A stretch of 64,000 nt of DNA from Pigmentiphaga kullae (lineage in GTDB: Bacteria; Pseudomonadota; Gammaproteobacteria; Burkholderiales; Burkholderiaceae_B). Positions 41,320-49,984 of the stretch are shown here, piece after piece (the stretch's first letter is position 1; every line of letters starts with the position of its first letter). The DNA is taken from contig NZ_SGXC01000002.1 of the NCBI RefSeq assembly GCF_004216695.1, positions 310,001-374,000 of the forward strand. Direction: 5' to 3'. The position numbers and the translations under genes are program-made. The notes under the pieces are model-generated. The model searched no databases, had not been told where the DNA came from, and worked only from the letters and a program-made list of their open reading frames with translations.

Positions 41320-44232
41320 TCATGCCGCCTTGAACTTCAGGAGGCGCAGCCCATTGACGACAACCAAAAGACTTGCCCCCATGTCAGCGAACACAGCCAT
41401 CCACATGGTGGCATGCCCTGTGAACGTCAACGCAAGGAACACCGCCTTGATGCCAAGGGCCAGAACGATGTTCTGCGTGAGGATCGCCGCAGTGCTACGC
41501 GACAGCCGGATGAAGGCGGGGATCTTGCGCAGGTCGTCGTCCATCAGGGCGACGTCGGCTGTTTCGATCGCGGTGTCGGTGCCGGCCGCGCCCATGGCGA
41601 AGCCGATGTCGGCACGGGCGAGCGCGGGCGAATCGTTGATGCCGTCGCCCACCATGCCCACCTGGCCCTCGCCGCCGACCAGGCTTTCGATGGTCTTGAG
41701 CTTGTCTTCGGGCAGTTGGTCACCACGGGCTTCAGAGATTCCGACCTGGGCAGCGATGGCCGCGGCCGTGTGCTGGTTGTCCCCCGTCAGCATCAGCGTG
41801 CGCACACCCAGCGCCTGCAGGTCGGCCACCGCCTCACGGCTGGTTTCCTTCACGGTGTCGGCCACTGCAAAAATGCCGAGCACGGTCGCATCGTCCATCA
41901 GCAGGATCGCTGTCTTGCCTTGGCGCTCCAGGGTCTCCAGCCGAGCCTGGAGCGTCGCTTCGCTCAGGCCCAGCTCCTGGGCGAGCCTGTGGTTGCCCAT
42001 GTGCAACATGCGCCCGGCGACGCGGCCGCGCACGCCGCGGCCAGGCAGCGCCGCGAAGTCGTCGACCTCGTGCAGCGCGATGCCGTCACGGTTCGCCTTG
42101 CGGGCGATGGCCTGAGACACAGGATGGTCCGAGCGTGCCGCGAGGCTTGCGGCCCAGGCGGCAACTTCCTGCGCCTCGCCGATCAGCGGCACGAAGTCGG
42201 TCTGCTCGGGCTTGCCATGTGTGAGTGTGCCGGTCTTGTCCAGGGCCAACGCCTTGAGCTTGCGCCCGCCCTCCAGGTAGACGCCACCCTTGATCAGGAT
42301 GCCGCGTCGGGCGGCAGCGGCCAAGCCGCTGACGATGGTGACCGGCGTGGAGATGACCAGAGCGCAGGGGCAGGCGATCACCAGCAGTACCAGGGCCTTG
42401 TAGACCCAGTCAAACCATGCGCCGCCGAAGGCGAGCGGCGGCACGACGGCAACCAGCACGGACACCGCGAACACCGCCGGCGTGTAGACGCGGGCGAACT
42501 GGTCGACGAAGCGCTGCGTGGGCGCACGGCTGCCCTGCGCGGACTCCACGGCATGGATGATGCGCGCGAGCGTCGAGTCGCTGGCGCCTGCGGTCACCTT
42601 GTATTCGAAAGAGCCGGTCTCATTGATGGTTCCGGCGAAGACCTGGTCACCTTCGGCCTTCTCGACGGGCAGGCTCTCGCCGGTGATGGGCGCCTGGTTG
42701 ATGGCCGATCGACCCGAGGTGATCAGGCCGTCCAGTGCGATGCGCTCGCCAGGACGCACGCGGACCACCGCGCCCTTTGCGACCTCCTTGGCCGGCAGCT
42801 CTGTCCATGAGCCATCGGCCTGCCGCACGGTCGCGGTCTCGGGCGCCAAGTCCATCAGCCCCCGAATGGCGTTGCGGGCGCGGTCCAGCGACTTCGCCTC
42901 GATCACTTCCGCCAACGCGAACAGGAACATGACCATGGCGGCCTCCGGCCAGTGGCCGATCGCCATGCCGCCGGTGACCGCGATGGCCATCAGGGCGTTC
43001 ATGTTCAGGTTGAGGTTCTTCAGCGCGATCCAGCCCTTCTTGTAGGTGCTGAGGCCGCCGGTGAAGATCGAAACCAGTGCCAGCACGATCACGGCCCAAT
43101 GATTGCCGTCGTTGACCCAGTACACGCCTTCGGCGGCCACCGCCGCAACGCCCGAAACCGCCATCGGCCACCAATTGGTCTTGTGCGCGGCCACCGGGGC
43201 ATCGCGCGGCTCATCAGTCCTCTGGACCTCGGCTTCCATGCCCAGCGATTCGATGGCTTCGACTGCCGGCTTGATCGCGTCGGGTGTGTGCCGAACCGTG
43301 AGCGTGCGCTGCATCAGGTTGAAATCCATTCCCTGCACGCCCGGCATGCCTTGCAGCTTGCCGCGGATCAGACTTTCCTCGGTCGGACAGTCCATCTTCG
43401 CGATGCGAAGTACCGTGGTGGCTGTCTGCATGTCCTGCCGCGCAGCCTGCATTCCAATGGAAGCAAGCGCCTTCTCGATCGGCGCTGAGGTCGCCAGCGT
43501 GTGCTGGACTCCCAGCACACGCTGCATCAGATTGAAGTCGAGCGCGGTCACACCCGGCAGCTTGCCCAGCCGGTCGCGGATCAGCGCTTCTTCCGTCGGG
43601 CAATCCATGTTCTCGATCCGGTACGTCACCCGCTCGCCGATCGGCGGCGCGGAAACGGCAGCGGTTGGTTGCTGCTGCAGGGCCGAGGATGGGATCACAG
43701 CCGCGGCTTCGATCGGCCCCGTGTGGCCGAAGGTCTGCTCCTTGGCGCGCATGCCGATCGAGGCCAGGACCTGCTCCATCTGCGCGCGTGCCTGAGCGAG
43801 GTGTTTCACCGACAGGGTGCGCTCAGCGAGGTCGAAGTCGAGGTCCTGAATTCCCTCGACTGCCCCGAGGTGCGAGCGGATGAGTTTCTCCTCGCTCGGG
43901 CAGTCCATGTTCTCGATGCGGTAGGTGGTCGACACGGCGGCGTCTCGGACAGCCTGAGCCTTCATGCCCACCGAATTCAGCGCTTGCTCCAAGGCATCGG
44001 CCGAGACTTCGCGGTGCGAAATGGTCAACAAACGCTGCGGAAGATCGAACAGGAGCCGCTCGACACCGGGCATGCCCTCCAGCGTTCGCCGCACCAGTGC
44101 TTCCTCATTGCGGCAATCCATGTTGCTCACGTGGAAAACGGTGGTTTCAGTGCTGGCCTGCTCACTGGCGCACGCCGTCTGTTGGCCATTGCCGCCGGAG
44201 CAGGCGCATGGGCTGGAAGGTTCTTTGTTCAT
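41320..44232 (-). CDS. cadA: Heavy-metal (Pb/Cd/Zn) P1B-type ATPase with four N-terminal HMA domains
   Basis: A 970-residue efflux ATPase of the CadA/ZntA/PbrA group. The N-terminus (about residues 1-350) holds a short Cys-rich start (C-A-C-S-G-G) and four HMA-like domains with M-D-C-x-x-E-E in place of CxxC. The core has the membrane C-P-C motif (V-I-A-C-P-C-A-L-V), phosphorylation site D-K-T-G-T and hinge G-D-G-I-N-D-S. The ATG at 44232 was chosen because promoter mapping puts the transcription start near 44266; upstream in-frame ATGs lie in or before the -10 box. Confidence 0.92.
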   Translation of the reverse strand: MNKEPSSPCACSGGNGQQTACASEQASTETTVFHVSNMDCRNEEALVRRTLEGMPGVERLLFDLPQRLLTISHREVSADALEQALNSVGMKAQAVRDAAVSTTYRIENMDCPSEEKLIRSHLGAVEGIQDLDFDLAERTLSVKHLAQARAQMEQVLASIGMRAKEQTFGHTGPIEAAAVIPSSALQQQPTAAVSAPPIGERVTYRIENMDCPTEEALIRDRLGKLPGVTALDFNLMQRVLGVQHTLATSAPIEKALASIGMQAARQDMQTATTVLRIAKMDCPTEESLIRGKLQGMPGVQGMDFNLMQRTLTVRHTPDAIKPAVEAIESLGMEAEVQRTDEPRDAPVAAHKTNWWPMAVSGVAAVAAEGVYWVNDGNHWAVIVLALVSIFTGGLSTYKKGWIALKNLNLNMNALMAIAVTGGMAIGHWPEAAMVMFLFALAEVIEAKSLDRARNAIRGLMDLAPETATVRQADGSWTELPAKEVAKGAVVRVRPGERIALDGLITSGRSAINQAPITGESLPVEKAEGDQVFAGTINETGSFEYKVTAGASDSTLARIIHAVESAQGSRAPTQRFVDQFARVYTPAVFAVSVLVAVVPPLAFGGAWFDWVYKALVLLVIACPCALVISTPVTIVSGLAAAARRGILIKGGVYLEGGRKLKALALDKTGTLTHGKPEQTDFVPLIGEAQEVAAWAASLAARSDHPVSQAIARKANRDGIALHEVDDFAALPGRGVRGRVAGRMLHMGNHRLAQELGLSEATLQARLETLERQGKTAILLMDDATVLGIFAVADTVKETSREAVADLQALGVRTLMLTGDNQHTAAAIAAQVGISEARGDQLPEDKLKTIESLVGGEGQVGMVGDGINDSPALARADIGFAMGAAGTDTAIETADVALMDDDLRKIPAFIRLSRSTAAILTQNIVLALGIKAVFLALTFTGHATMWMAVFADMGASLLVVVNGLRLLKFKAA

Positions 44233-44272
44233 AGATCGCTCTTCATTGACAAGGTTTTCCCCGGATGCCATC

Positions 44273-44303
44273 ATTAGAAAACCTCTAGTAGATATAGAGT
44301 CAA
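44273..44303 (-). promoter_or_regulatory. CadR/PbrR-type promoter of the cadA operon
   Basis: On the minus strand TTGACT (44303-44298), 19-bp spacer and TCTAAT (44278-44273). The spacer carries the dyad-like CTATATCTACTAGAG. The long spacer marks MerR-family control; cadR lies directly beside it in the opposite direction. Confidence 0.88.
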
Positions 44304-44323
44304 GTTTTTTATAGGAAGCAACC

Positions 44324-44722
44324 ATGATGCGGATCGGTGAACTGGGCAAGAAGGCAGATTGCTTGGTGCAGACCGTGCGCTTTTACGAGTCAGAAGGCTT
44401 GCTGCCCGAGCCTGCACGTAGCGAGGGCAACTTCAGGCTCTATGACGAAGTCCATTTGCAGCGCTTGCTGTTCATCCGCCGCTGCCGGGCGAAGGACATG
44501 ACGCTGGATGAGATCCGTCAACTGCTGAACTTACGGGATCGGCCAGAGTTGGGCTGCGGCGAGGTGAACGCGCTGGTCGACGCTCATATCGCGCAAGTGC
44601 GGACCAAGATGAAGGAATTGCGCGCCTTGGAGCGCGAGTTAATGGATCTGCGACGCTCCTGCGATAGCGCCCGAACCTCGCGCGAGTGCGGCATTCTCAA
44701 CAGCTTGGCCGAGCCCGCCTGA
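44324..44722 (+). CDS. cadR: CadR/PbrR-like metal-responsive regulator (MerR family)
   Basis: A 132-residue MerR-family protein. The N-terminal HTH (M-R-I-G-E-L-G-K-K-A-D-C) and the metal-site cysteines (G-C-G-E-V, R-S-C-D-S, R-E-C-G-I) fit Cd(II)/Pb(II) sensors. It would activate the divergent cadA-lspA operon and probably the two other 19-bp-spacer promoters in this island. Two adjacent ATG codons (44324, 44327) are possible starts. Confidence 0.92.
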   Translation: MMRIGELGKKADCLVQTVRFYESEGLLPEPARSEGNFRLYDEVHLQRLLFIRRCRAKDMTLDEIRQLLNLRDRPELGCGEVNALVDAHIAQVRTKMKELRALERELMDLRRSCDSARTSRECGILNSLAEPA

Positions 44723-44734
44723 AGCTCGAGCGTG

Positions 44735-45164
44735 TCATCGGTGCTGGAAGTGATCGGGTCCAGTTCTGAGAGCCACGTGCCGCGCTCCATCATGCGAAAG
44801 CGCGCGATTCTGACGTTTTGAGACGGCGTGCGACCGAGGGCGTGGCCCACAGGAGCCAGCGCGAGCCGGACGACCTGCGCGCCGCAATCTCCGCCACCTT
44901 ACGGGTTCTCCAGGCCAGACCGAGCATCGCGGCGTGGCTGCGCAGGTGCAGGTGCAGGCCAAGGTAGCAGTGCGCCACGACGCGGCCCGACTCATGGGCA
45001 CGCCACGCAACTCGCGATCGCTTCGCAAGAAGCCGCAAGGCCCGACTCGCGCAAGAATGCGACGTGGGCAAGATCGTATAGCCAGCAGCGCAAGCGTTTG
45101 CCGCTGCTGGCCGGCTCCGGAAGGGATAGACAAGCTGCGGGCCGTAGTCCATTGGAAAGTCCAT
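44735..45164 (-). pseudogene. Degenerate DUF3703-like gene
   Basis: No intact frame exists here, but segments in two minus-strand frames resemble a DUF3703 protein: R-A-H-E-S-G-R-V-V-A-H then A-M-L-G-L-A-W-R-T-R-K-V-A-E-I-A in one frame, and A-Q-V-V-R-L-A-L-A-P-V-G-H-A-L-G-R in another, with a frameshift near 44890. DUF3703 genes often sit with cation transporters on metal islands. The match is by eye and the exact limits are unsure. Confidence 0.45.
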
Positions 45165-45176
45165 CTTTCTTGAGTG

Positions 45177-45640
45177 TCACTCTTTGGCGCCCAGCGTGTG
45201 CTTTTGCGACCGGAAAGCGCTGAACAAGTGGCCCCCGGGCATCCAGAAATCGCCGTAGTTGACTTGGGCGTCTTCGTGCTCACGCTTGTGATGCCAGCGA
45301 TGGGCTTCAGCCACCCCGATCAACAATCCCAACGGCCCGACCCGGTATCCCAGATTGGAGTGCTGGAAGGCCAGATGCACGACCAAGAAGCCGAGCCATG
45401 CGCCGACGGCCAACCACAGCTTGGAACGCCGCTACTGGCTCAACGGGGAGTGGAAAGGCCGCCCGCCCTCTAGCAAGGCGGCACAAGCGAGCGCGACGAT
45501 CACTGTGAGTAGCTCCGTCGGAAAAGACGGCCGGCCGGTCGCGAGCTCGCCGAAGAGCACAACCGCAGTGGCGCCACGGATCAGTGGATAGCAGCCATAC
45601 CGGATGACAGTCGCAATGAAGGGGGCGCATTGGTGCTCAT
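45177..45640 (-). pseudogene. Sterol desaturase-family gene, frameshifted and internally deleted
   Basis: From ATG 45640 the frame breaks in a run of C within the first 10 codons. The next frame then reads T-V-I-R-Y-G-C-Y-P-L-I-R-G-A-T and ends with S-P-L-S-Q and a stop. The same frame resumes with L-W-L-A-V-G-A-W-L-G-F-L-V-V-H, A-H-R-W-H-H-K-R-E-H and N-Y-G-D-F-W, typical of fatty acid hydroxylase/sterol desaturase proteins. The histidine-rich middle is missing. A MerR-type promoter still lies upstream. Confidence 0.65.
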
Positions 45641-45667
45641 CTGTTCTGTCCTAAAGCTCTGACTGGA

Positions 45668-45698
45668 TTGGAAAACCTTCTAGCTACGGTAGAGTCAA
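45668..45698 (-). promoter_or_regulatory. CadR-type promoter in front of the desaturase pseudogene
   Basis: On the minus strand TTGACT (45698-45693), 19-bp spacer with CTACCGTAGCTAG, and TTCCAA (45673-45668). Same architecture as the cadA promoter, so probably bound by CadR. Confidence 0.7.
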
Positions 45699-45742
45699 GG
45701 GCGTCCGGGAAGACCCTGTGGCAAGTTCGTTGCATCTGCGCC

Positions 45743-45773
45743 TTGACTCTCCAGCCGCTACAGGCTTCAGCAT
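45743..45773 (+). promoter_or_regulatory. CadR-type promoter of the CDF transporter gene
   Basis: TTGACT (45743-45748), 19-bp spacer with AGCC-GCTACA-GGCT, and CAGCAT (45768-45773). Drives the transporter starting at 45798. Spacer length points to MerR-family control. Confidence 0.7.
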
Positions 45774-45797
45774 CCATCGATTTGGAAGGAACAATGC

Positions 45798-46433
45798 ATG
45801 GCTGAAAACCACAGAAATCACGAAAACGACGAGTTGGGCCGCCTAGATGCGAGCGATGCGAAGGACCGAAAGATTCTTCTGACTGTGTTGCTGATCAACC
45901 TGACGCAGTCCGCCGCCGGCATTGCCCTTGGCATCTGGGCTGGCTCTACGGCGCTGATGGGCGCCGGGTTGGACAACCTCGCCGATGCGTCGGTCTATGC
46001 GGTTAGCCTGTATGCCGTCGGTCGTGCGGCAACGGTCAAGGTGGGCGCGGCCCGCTTGTCGGGTTTCTTGCTAATCGGCCTGGCCGCGCTGCTGCTGTTG
46101 GAAGTCCTACGCCGCTTCGCTGGAGGGGAAGAGCCTGTCGGCCCAGCCATGATGGCCATGGCCGCGCTGAACGCGGCTTTGAACCTAGTGTGCCTCAGAC
46201 TACTGCGCCGCCATCGCGGGGAAGATGTGAACTTCAAGGCGTCAGCGATCTTTACCAGCAACGACTCCATCGTCAATGGTGCGATTGTGCTGTCCGGGGT
46301 GCTGGTGATGGGGTTCGGGTCGAACATCCCGGATCTGGTGCTGGGCGTCATCGTGGCCGCAATCGCAGCGAATGGGGGGCGGGAAATCCTGCGCGAAGCA
46401 TCGGAAACAGCTCGCCGTAAGGCGGGCACATAA
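45798..46433 (+). CDS. Cation diffusion facilitator-type transporter (CzcD-like, short form)
   Basis: A 211-residue membrane protein with six helices and a CDF core: N-terminal helix with N-L-T-Q-S-A-A-G-I-A-L-G, second helix A-G-L-D-N-L-A-D-A-S, fifth helix T-S-N-D-S-I-V-N-G. It lacks the cytoplasmic C-terminal domain of full CzcD. The metal-site residues differ slightly from the usual H/D-xxx-D, so substrate is uncertain; Zn, Cd or Pb export is expected from context. Confidence 0.8.
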   Translation: MAENHRNHENDELGRLDASDAKDRKILLTVLLINLTQSAAGIALGIWAGSTALMGAGLDNLADASVYAVSLYAVGRAATVKVGAARLSGFLLIGLAALLLLEVLRRFAGGEEPVGPAMMAMAALNAALNLVCLRLLRRHRGEDVNFKASAIFTSNDSIVNGAIVLSGVLVMGFGSNIPDLVLGVIVAAIAANGGREILREASETARRKAGT

Positions 46434-47156
46434 GGCATGTTTTCGCCCAGTTCATCCCGAGGTTTACCTCTGCAAAAGAGGTAGTCCAGCCTTTGGGCTA
46501 CGGCCTCGGCTGCAGCCGAGCGTACCATTGGCGATGGCCGCGCGATAGGCGGGCATGCCGTTCTCGACCTCCGTCTGCCGTACAGCAGCGGTGCGCAAGG
46601 TTGAGGGTGCATGTCGTCTCTCCTGTTCGTGTGGCCCAGGCCAATGGCCGGGCCGGGACGTTGATGGGCAGGAGAATGGCGCCGAAGGCCCAACGGCCTT
46701 CGGCTCGGGAGAAAAGAGGAACCACCCGTGGGCTGATTGGCAGGCCCGGTCGTCGCTAGAACCGTCTGCTCATCAAGCAATCACACCCGGCCCATGTCGT
46801 GGCTGGGGCCGGCATCGTCTGGCGCACATCCGCGCACAAAGGGAGCCCGTTTTTGCACCGGCGGGCACCGGCACCGATTACCGCTGACCACGAAGGGTCT
46901 CCCGGTGGCTCGTGCAGCCTGGCAAGCCACCGGGAGACCCTTCGCAGAGGGCGGAAGAAACGCAGATCAACAGAACGCGCGTGGTGCGGCTCGCAGAGAA
47001 GCTACCTTCAGGTCCCGCGGCCGGGGACGGCTGGGCGGGACGCGCACACGGATCAAGAAGGCGTTGCGCGCTGGGCGTCCCGCAGGGCATGCGGCGGAGT
47101 GCGGGACAGGGGCCACGCCGCCGAAGGCGGGCACGGCTCACGGGGAACGGGGGCGG
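46434..47156. other. 723-bp gap without a supported gene; holds two strong hairpins
   Basis: No convincing reading frame. On the minus strand, a perfect 9-bp hairpin (46682-46703, CCGAAGGCC/GGCCTTCGG) with a Shine-Dalgarno and ATG about 70 bp later looks like the leader of an ICE gene whose body has been destroyed, perhaps by insertion of the metal island. A further inverted repeat GTCCCGC/GCGGGAC lies at 47077-47107. Confidence 0.5.
46891..46944. repeat. Perfect 20-bp inverted repeat, 14-nt loop
   Basis: CGAAGGGTCTCCCGGTGGCT (46891-46910) is repeated exactly in reverse complement at 46925-46944. This is the strongest hairpin in the window. It lies about 210 bp downstream of the topB stop; no U run follows on either strand, so it is not a simple terminator. 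It may be a recombination site, single-strand origin or structured RNA. Confidence 0.85.
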
Positions 47157-49187
47157 TCAGGAGCCTTTGCGGCCGCTACGGCGCGGGCGCGAGGCGCCGC
47201 GCTTGGAGCTGCCGGATTCGACTGGCAGCGTGCCTTTGCAGTCCGGGTAGCGGCTGCACGACCAGAACGGGCCGCTCTTGCCGCTGCGCTGGCGCGTGGG
47301 TGCGCCGCACTGCGGGCATGCCGGCCCTTGGGGAACCTTGATGGACAGGGAGGCGCTGCCGTACTGCGCAATCAACTGCGAAATCCACGCGGCCTGCTTG
47401 CCGATGAACACGTCCAGGGTGAGCTGTCCGGCCTCGATCATGTCGAGCGCCTGTTCCCAGACGGCGGTGGTGCCAGGGTCGGCAATCGCCGCAGGCACGG
47501 CATCGATCAAAGTGAAAGCCGCATCCGAGGCGCGGATGGCGCGCCCCTTCTTCACGAGGTAGCCGCGAGCGATCAGGCCGCCGATGATGTTGGCCCGCGT
47601 CGCTTCGGTGCCGATGCCAACCGTATCCTTGAGCTTCTGCTTCAGGCGGGGATCGGACACCAGCTTGGCGACGCCTTTCATGGACTTGACCAACTCGCCT
47701 TGCGTGTACGGTTTGGGCGGCAGCGTCTTGAGTGCCTTGAGATCGACGTCGGCCACCTGGCATGCCAGGCCCTCATACAGTTTCGGCAGCGCGGGCAGCA
47801 CCTGGGCGCGGACCGCAGTATCGCCCTCGCCATCACCGTCTTCGGCCTGCGGCTCGGCGAGCACCTGGCGCCAACCCGGGATGACAACCTGCTTGCCCGT
47901 GGCCGCCAGGTTCTGCCCCCCGCACGAAAACTTGGCCACAGTGCGGTCGAACTCGTGGTGAGGGAGGAACTGCGCCAGGTAATGCGACCGGATGAGCCTG
48001 TACACGGCCAGTTCCTTCTCGCTCATGGCGGAGAGCTTCGCCGGTTCGAGCGTCGGGATGATGCCGTGGTGCGCCGTGACCTTGCCATCGTTCCAGGCGC
48101 GCGAGCGCTGCGAGCGGTCGAGCTGGCCCATGATCGAGCGCAGCGAGGGATCGGTCTTGAGCAGGCTGTCGAGAACGGTGGGCACTTCGGCAAACATGCT
48201 CTCGGGCAGGTAGCCGGAGTCCGAGCGGGGGTACGTCGTGGCCTTGTGCGTCTCGTACAGGGCTTGGGCAATCTCCAAGGTTTCCTGCACGTCCAGCCCA
48301 AGCTGCTTGGAACACACTTCCTGCAAGGTGCCCAGGTCGAACGGCAGCGGCGGGCCTTCGCGGACACGCTCAGTCTCCACCGACACGACGTGGGCACTGC
48401 CCGCAGCGCGGATCTGCTGCATGGTCTGCTGTGCGACCGGCTGCCGCAGGCAGCGGCCTGCGTCGTCGGTGCACGCATCGGGTGGAACCCATTGCGCGGC
48501 GAAAGTCGAACCGCCTGCGAACAGGGACACGGCGATGGCCCAGTATGGTACGGACACGAAGCGCGCGATCTCGCGGTCGCGGTCCACAACGAGCTTGAGC
48601 GTCGGGGTCTGTACGCGGCCGACCGACAGCACGCCGTCGTAACCCGCCTGTCGCCCCAGCACCGTGAACAGCCGGCTCAGGTTCATGCCCACGAGCCAAT
48701 CCGCACGGGAGCGCGCCAGCGCCGAGTGGTACATCGAAAGCGTCTCGGCCGAAGGCCGCAGCTTGCCCAGTGCCGCCCGAATGGACGCATCGTTGAGCGC
48801 CGACAGCCACAGGCGTTCGATGGGGCCGCGGTAGCCGCAAAGCTCCACGATCTCGCGGGCGATCAATTCGCCCTCGCGGTCGGCATCGGTGGCGATAACC
48901 AGGTGAGTCGCCTTCGCCAAGAGCGCCTTGACGACCTTGAATTGCGTGGCGGTCTTCGGTTTGACCTCGACCCGCCAGTGCTGGGGAATGATGGGCAACT
49001 GCTCAACGGACCATCGTTTGAGCTGCTCGTCGTAGGCCTCGGGCGGCGCCGCCTCCACGAGATGGCCGATGCACCAGGTGACCGTGACGCCGGAACCGTT
49101 GAGGCAGCCTTCACCGCGCTGCGTGGCGCCGAGAATCCGGCCAATGTCTTTGCCCTGGGAGGGCTTCTCGCACAAGAACAGCCGCAT
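47157..49187 (-). CDS. topB: DNA topoisomerase III (TopB) of the ICE
   Basis: A 676-residue type IA topoisomerase. The Toprim site A-T-D-A-D-R-E-G-E is near residue 95, and the active-site tyrosine lies in T-T-Y-P-R-S-D-S-G. A C-terminal zinc ribbon (C-P-Q-C-G ... C-S-R-Y-P-D-C) is followed by a basic tail. It probably resolves replication or transfer intermediates of the element. The ATG at 49187 (M-R-L-F-L-C-E-K-P-S) is fixed by the conserved family start; a longer upstream frame is low complexity. Confidence 0.94.
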   Translation of the reverse strand: MRLFLCEKPSQGKDIGRILGATQRGEGCLNGSGVTVTWCIGHLVEAAPPEAYDEQLKRWSVEQLPIIPQHWRVEVKPKTATQFKVVKALLAKATHLVIATDADREGELIAREIVELCGYRGPIERLWLSALNDASIRAALGKLRPSAETLSMYHSALARSRADWLVGMNLSRLFTVLGRQAGYDGVLSVGRVQTPTLKLVVDRDREIARFVSVPYWAIAVSLFAGGSTFAAQWVPPDACTDDAGRCLRQPVAQQTMQQIRAAGSAHVVSVETERVREGPPLPFDLGTLQEVCSKQLGLDVQETLEIAQALYETHKATTYPRSDSGYLPESMFAEVPTVLDSLLKTDPSLRSIMGQLDRSQRSRAWNDGKVTAHHGIIPTLEPAKLSAMSEKELAVYRLIRSHYLAQFLPHHEFDRTVAKFSCGGQNLAATGKQVVIPGWRQVLAEPQAEDGDGEGDTAVRAQVLPALPKLYEGLACQVADVDLKALKTLPPKPYTQGELVKSMKGVAKLVSDPRLKQKLKDTVGIGTEATRANIIGGLIARGYLVKKGRAIRASDAAFTLIDAVPAAIADPGTTAVWEQALDMIEAGQLTLDVFIGKQAAWISQLIAQYGSASLSIKVPQGPACPQCGAPTRQRSGKSGPFWSCSRYPDCKGTLPVESGSSKRGASRPRRSGRKGS

Positions 49188-49470
49188 ATCCGTCCATCCC
49201 GATTCCTGTTGTTCATGGAGTTGCTGGGATCGAGGATGCCGAGCGCAGCCCCTGGCAGCAGCAAACAAGCCGCATGCGGCAGCGACCGCTTTCACGCCGA
49301 TGAAATGGCGAGTGCGGGGAAGGTGCGTGGCCGGAAGTGTGCGGGCCGAGAGCCGCGATTTCCGGGAGCGCGCGTGGAACTCGGTGGACGTTGGTGGAGC
49401 TATCCCCTGGGGATAATTCGCAGCGCATGGAGGGCGGCGAAGCACTGCGGCAGCCGCCCTCCATGCCCGA
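49188..49470. other. 283-bp gap between ssb and topB with two palindromes
   Basis: No gene. It holds a TATCCCC-T-GGGGATA palindrome (49401-49415), related to those at 51421, 51546 and 51663. Directly after the ssb stop is a perfect 13-bp inverted repeat (49426-49438 with 49453-49465, CATGGAGGGCGGC), which may protect or end the ssb message or act in the topB leader. Confidence 0.6.
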
Positions 49471-49911
49471 TCACTTCCTGCGCTTGGTCTCTTTCGGCGC
49501 CGTCGATTCCTGGGTGGCCTGGGGCTTCGGCTCTGCCTCCTGTGGCTTCGGGCTGAGGGCCACAGACTCGATGCGGTACGGCAGGATGCCGACACTGCGC
49601 GCGTTGACCTGCCAAGTCTCACGCGGCTGATCTTCGTTGTCCGTCCAGGGGTCGCGCTCCATGCGGCCGACGACCAGCACCCGCATGCCCTTCTGGTAGA
49701 GCTGCTGCCAGCGGTCGGCGTCGTGGTGCCAGAGTTCCACCGGCGCCCAGAAGCCGCCGCGGTCCTCGAACTCGCCGCCCTTGGTGGGGACGGGGTTGTC
49801 GAAGTACACGTTCAGCCGGAGCAACCGGCGAGGATCGTCGTTGCCATTGGGGAATTCGCGGTACTCGGGAGGCGATCCGATGTTGCCCTCGCCGATGAAT
49901 TGTGTGCTCAT
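49471..49911 (-). CDS. ssb: ICE single-stranded DNA-binding protein
   Basis: A 146-residue OB-fold protein. Seen: start M-S-T-Q-F-I-G-E-G-N-I-G-S-P-P-E-Y, strand R-L-N-V-Y-F-D-N-P, F-W-A-P-V-E-L-W, and V-L-V-V-G-R-M-E-R-D. The tail is Pro/Lys-rich and lacks the usual D-F-P-F acidic end. It matches the ICE-type SSB family always found near topB, and probably coats single-stranded ICE DNA in replication or transfer. Confidence 0.88.
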   Translation of the reverse strand: MSTQFIGEGNIGSPPEYREFPNGNDDPRRLLRLNVYFDNPVPTKGGEFEDRGGFWAPVELWHHDADRWQQLYQKGMRVLVVGRMERDPWTDNEDQPRETWQVNARSVGILPYRIESVALSPKPQEAEPKPQATQESTAPKETKRRK

Positions 49912-49984
49912 GTTGGAATCTCCGTGGTGGTTGAAATACCCGTGCCTCGTTGGGCTCGGGCGCGTGCTCGGATGGCAGGCGCAA

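Noticed and set aside
44233..44349. Longer N-terminus for the P-type ATPase starting at 44349 or 44273
   Set aside because: These ATG codons lie in or upstream of the MerR-type promoter on the same strand, before the expected transcription start.
46737..49556. 939-residue plus-strand frame opposite topB
   Set aside because: The minus strand carries intact Toprim, active-site Tyr and zinc-ribbon motifs of TopB; the plus-strand frame has low-complexity composition and no motif.
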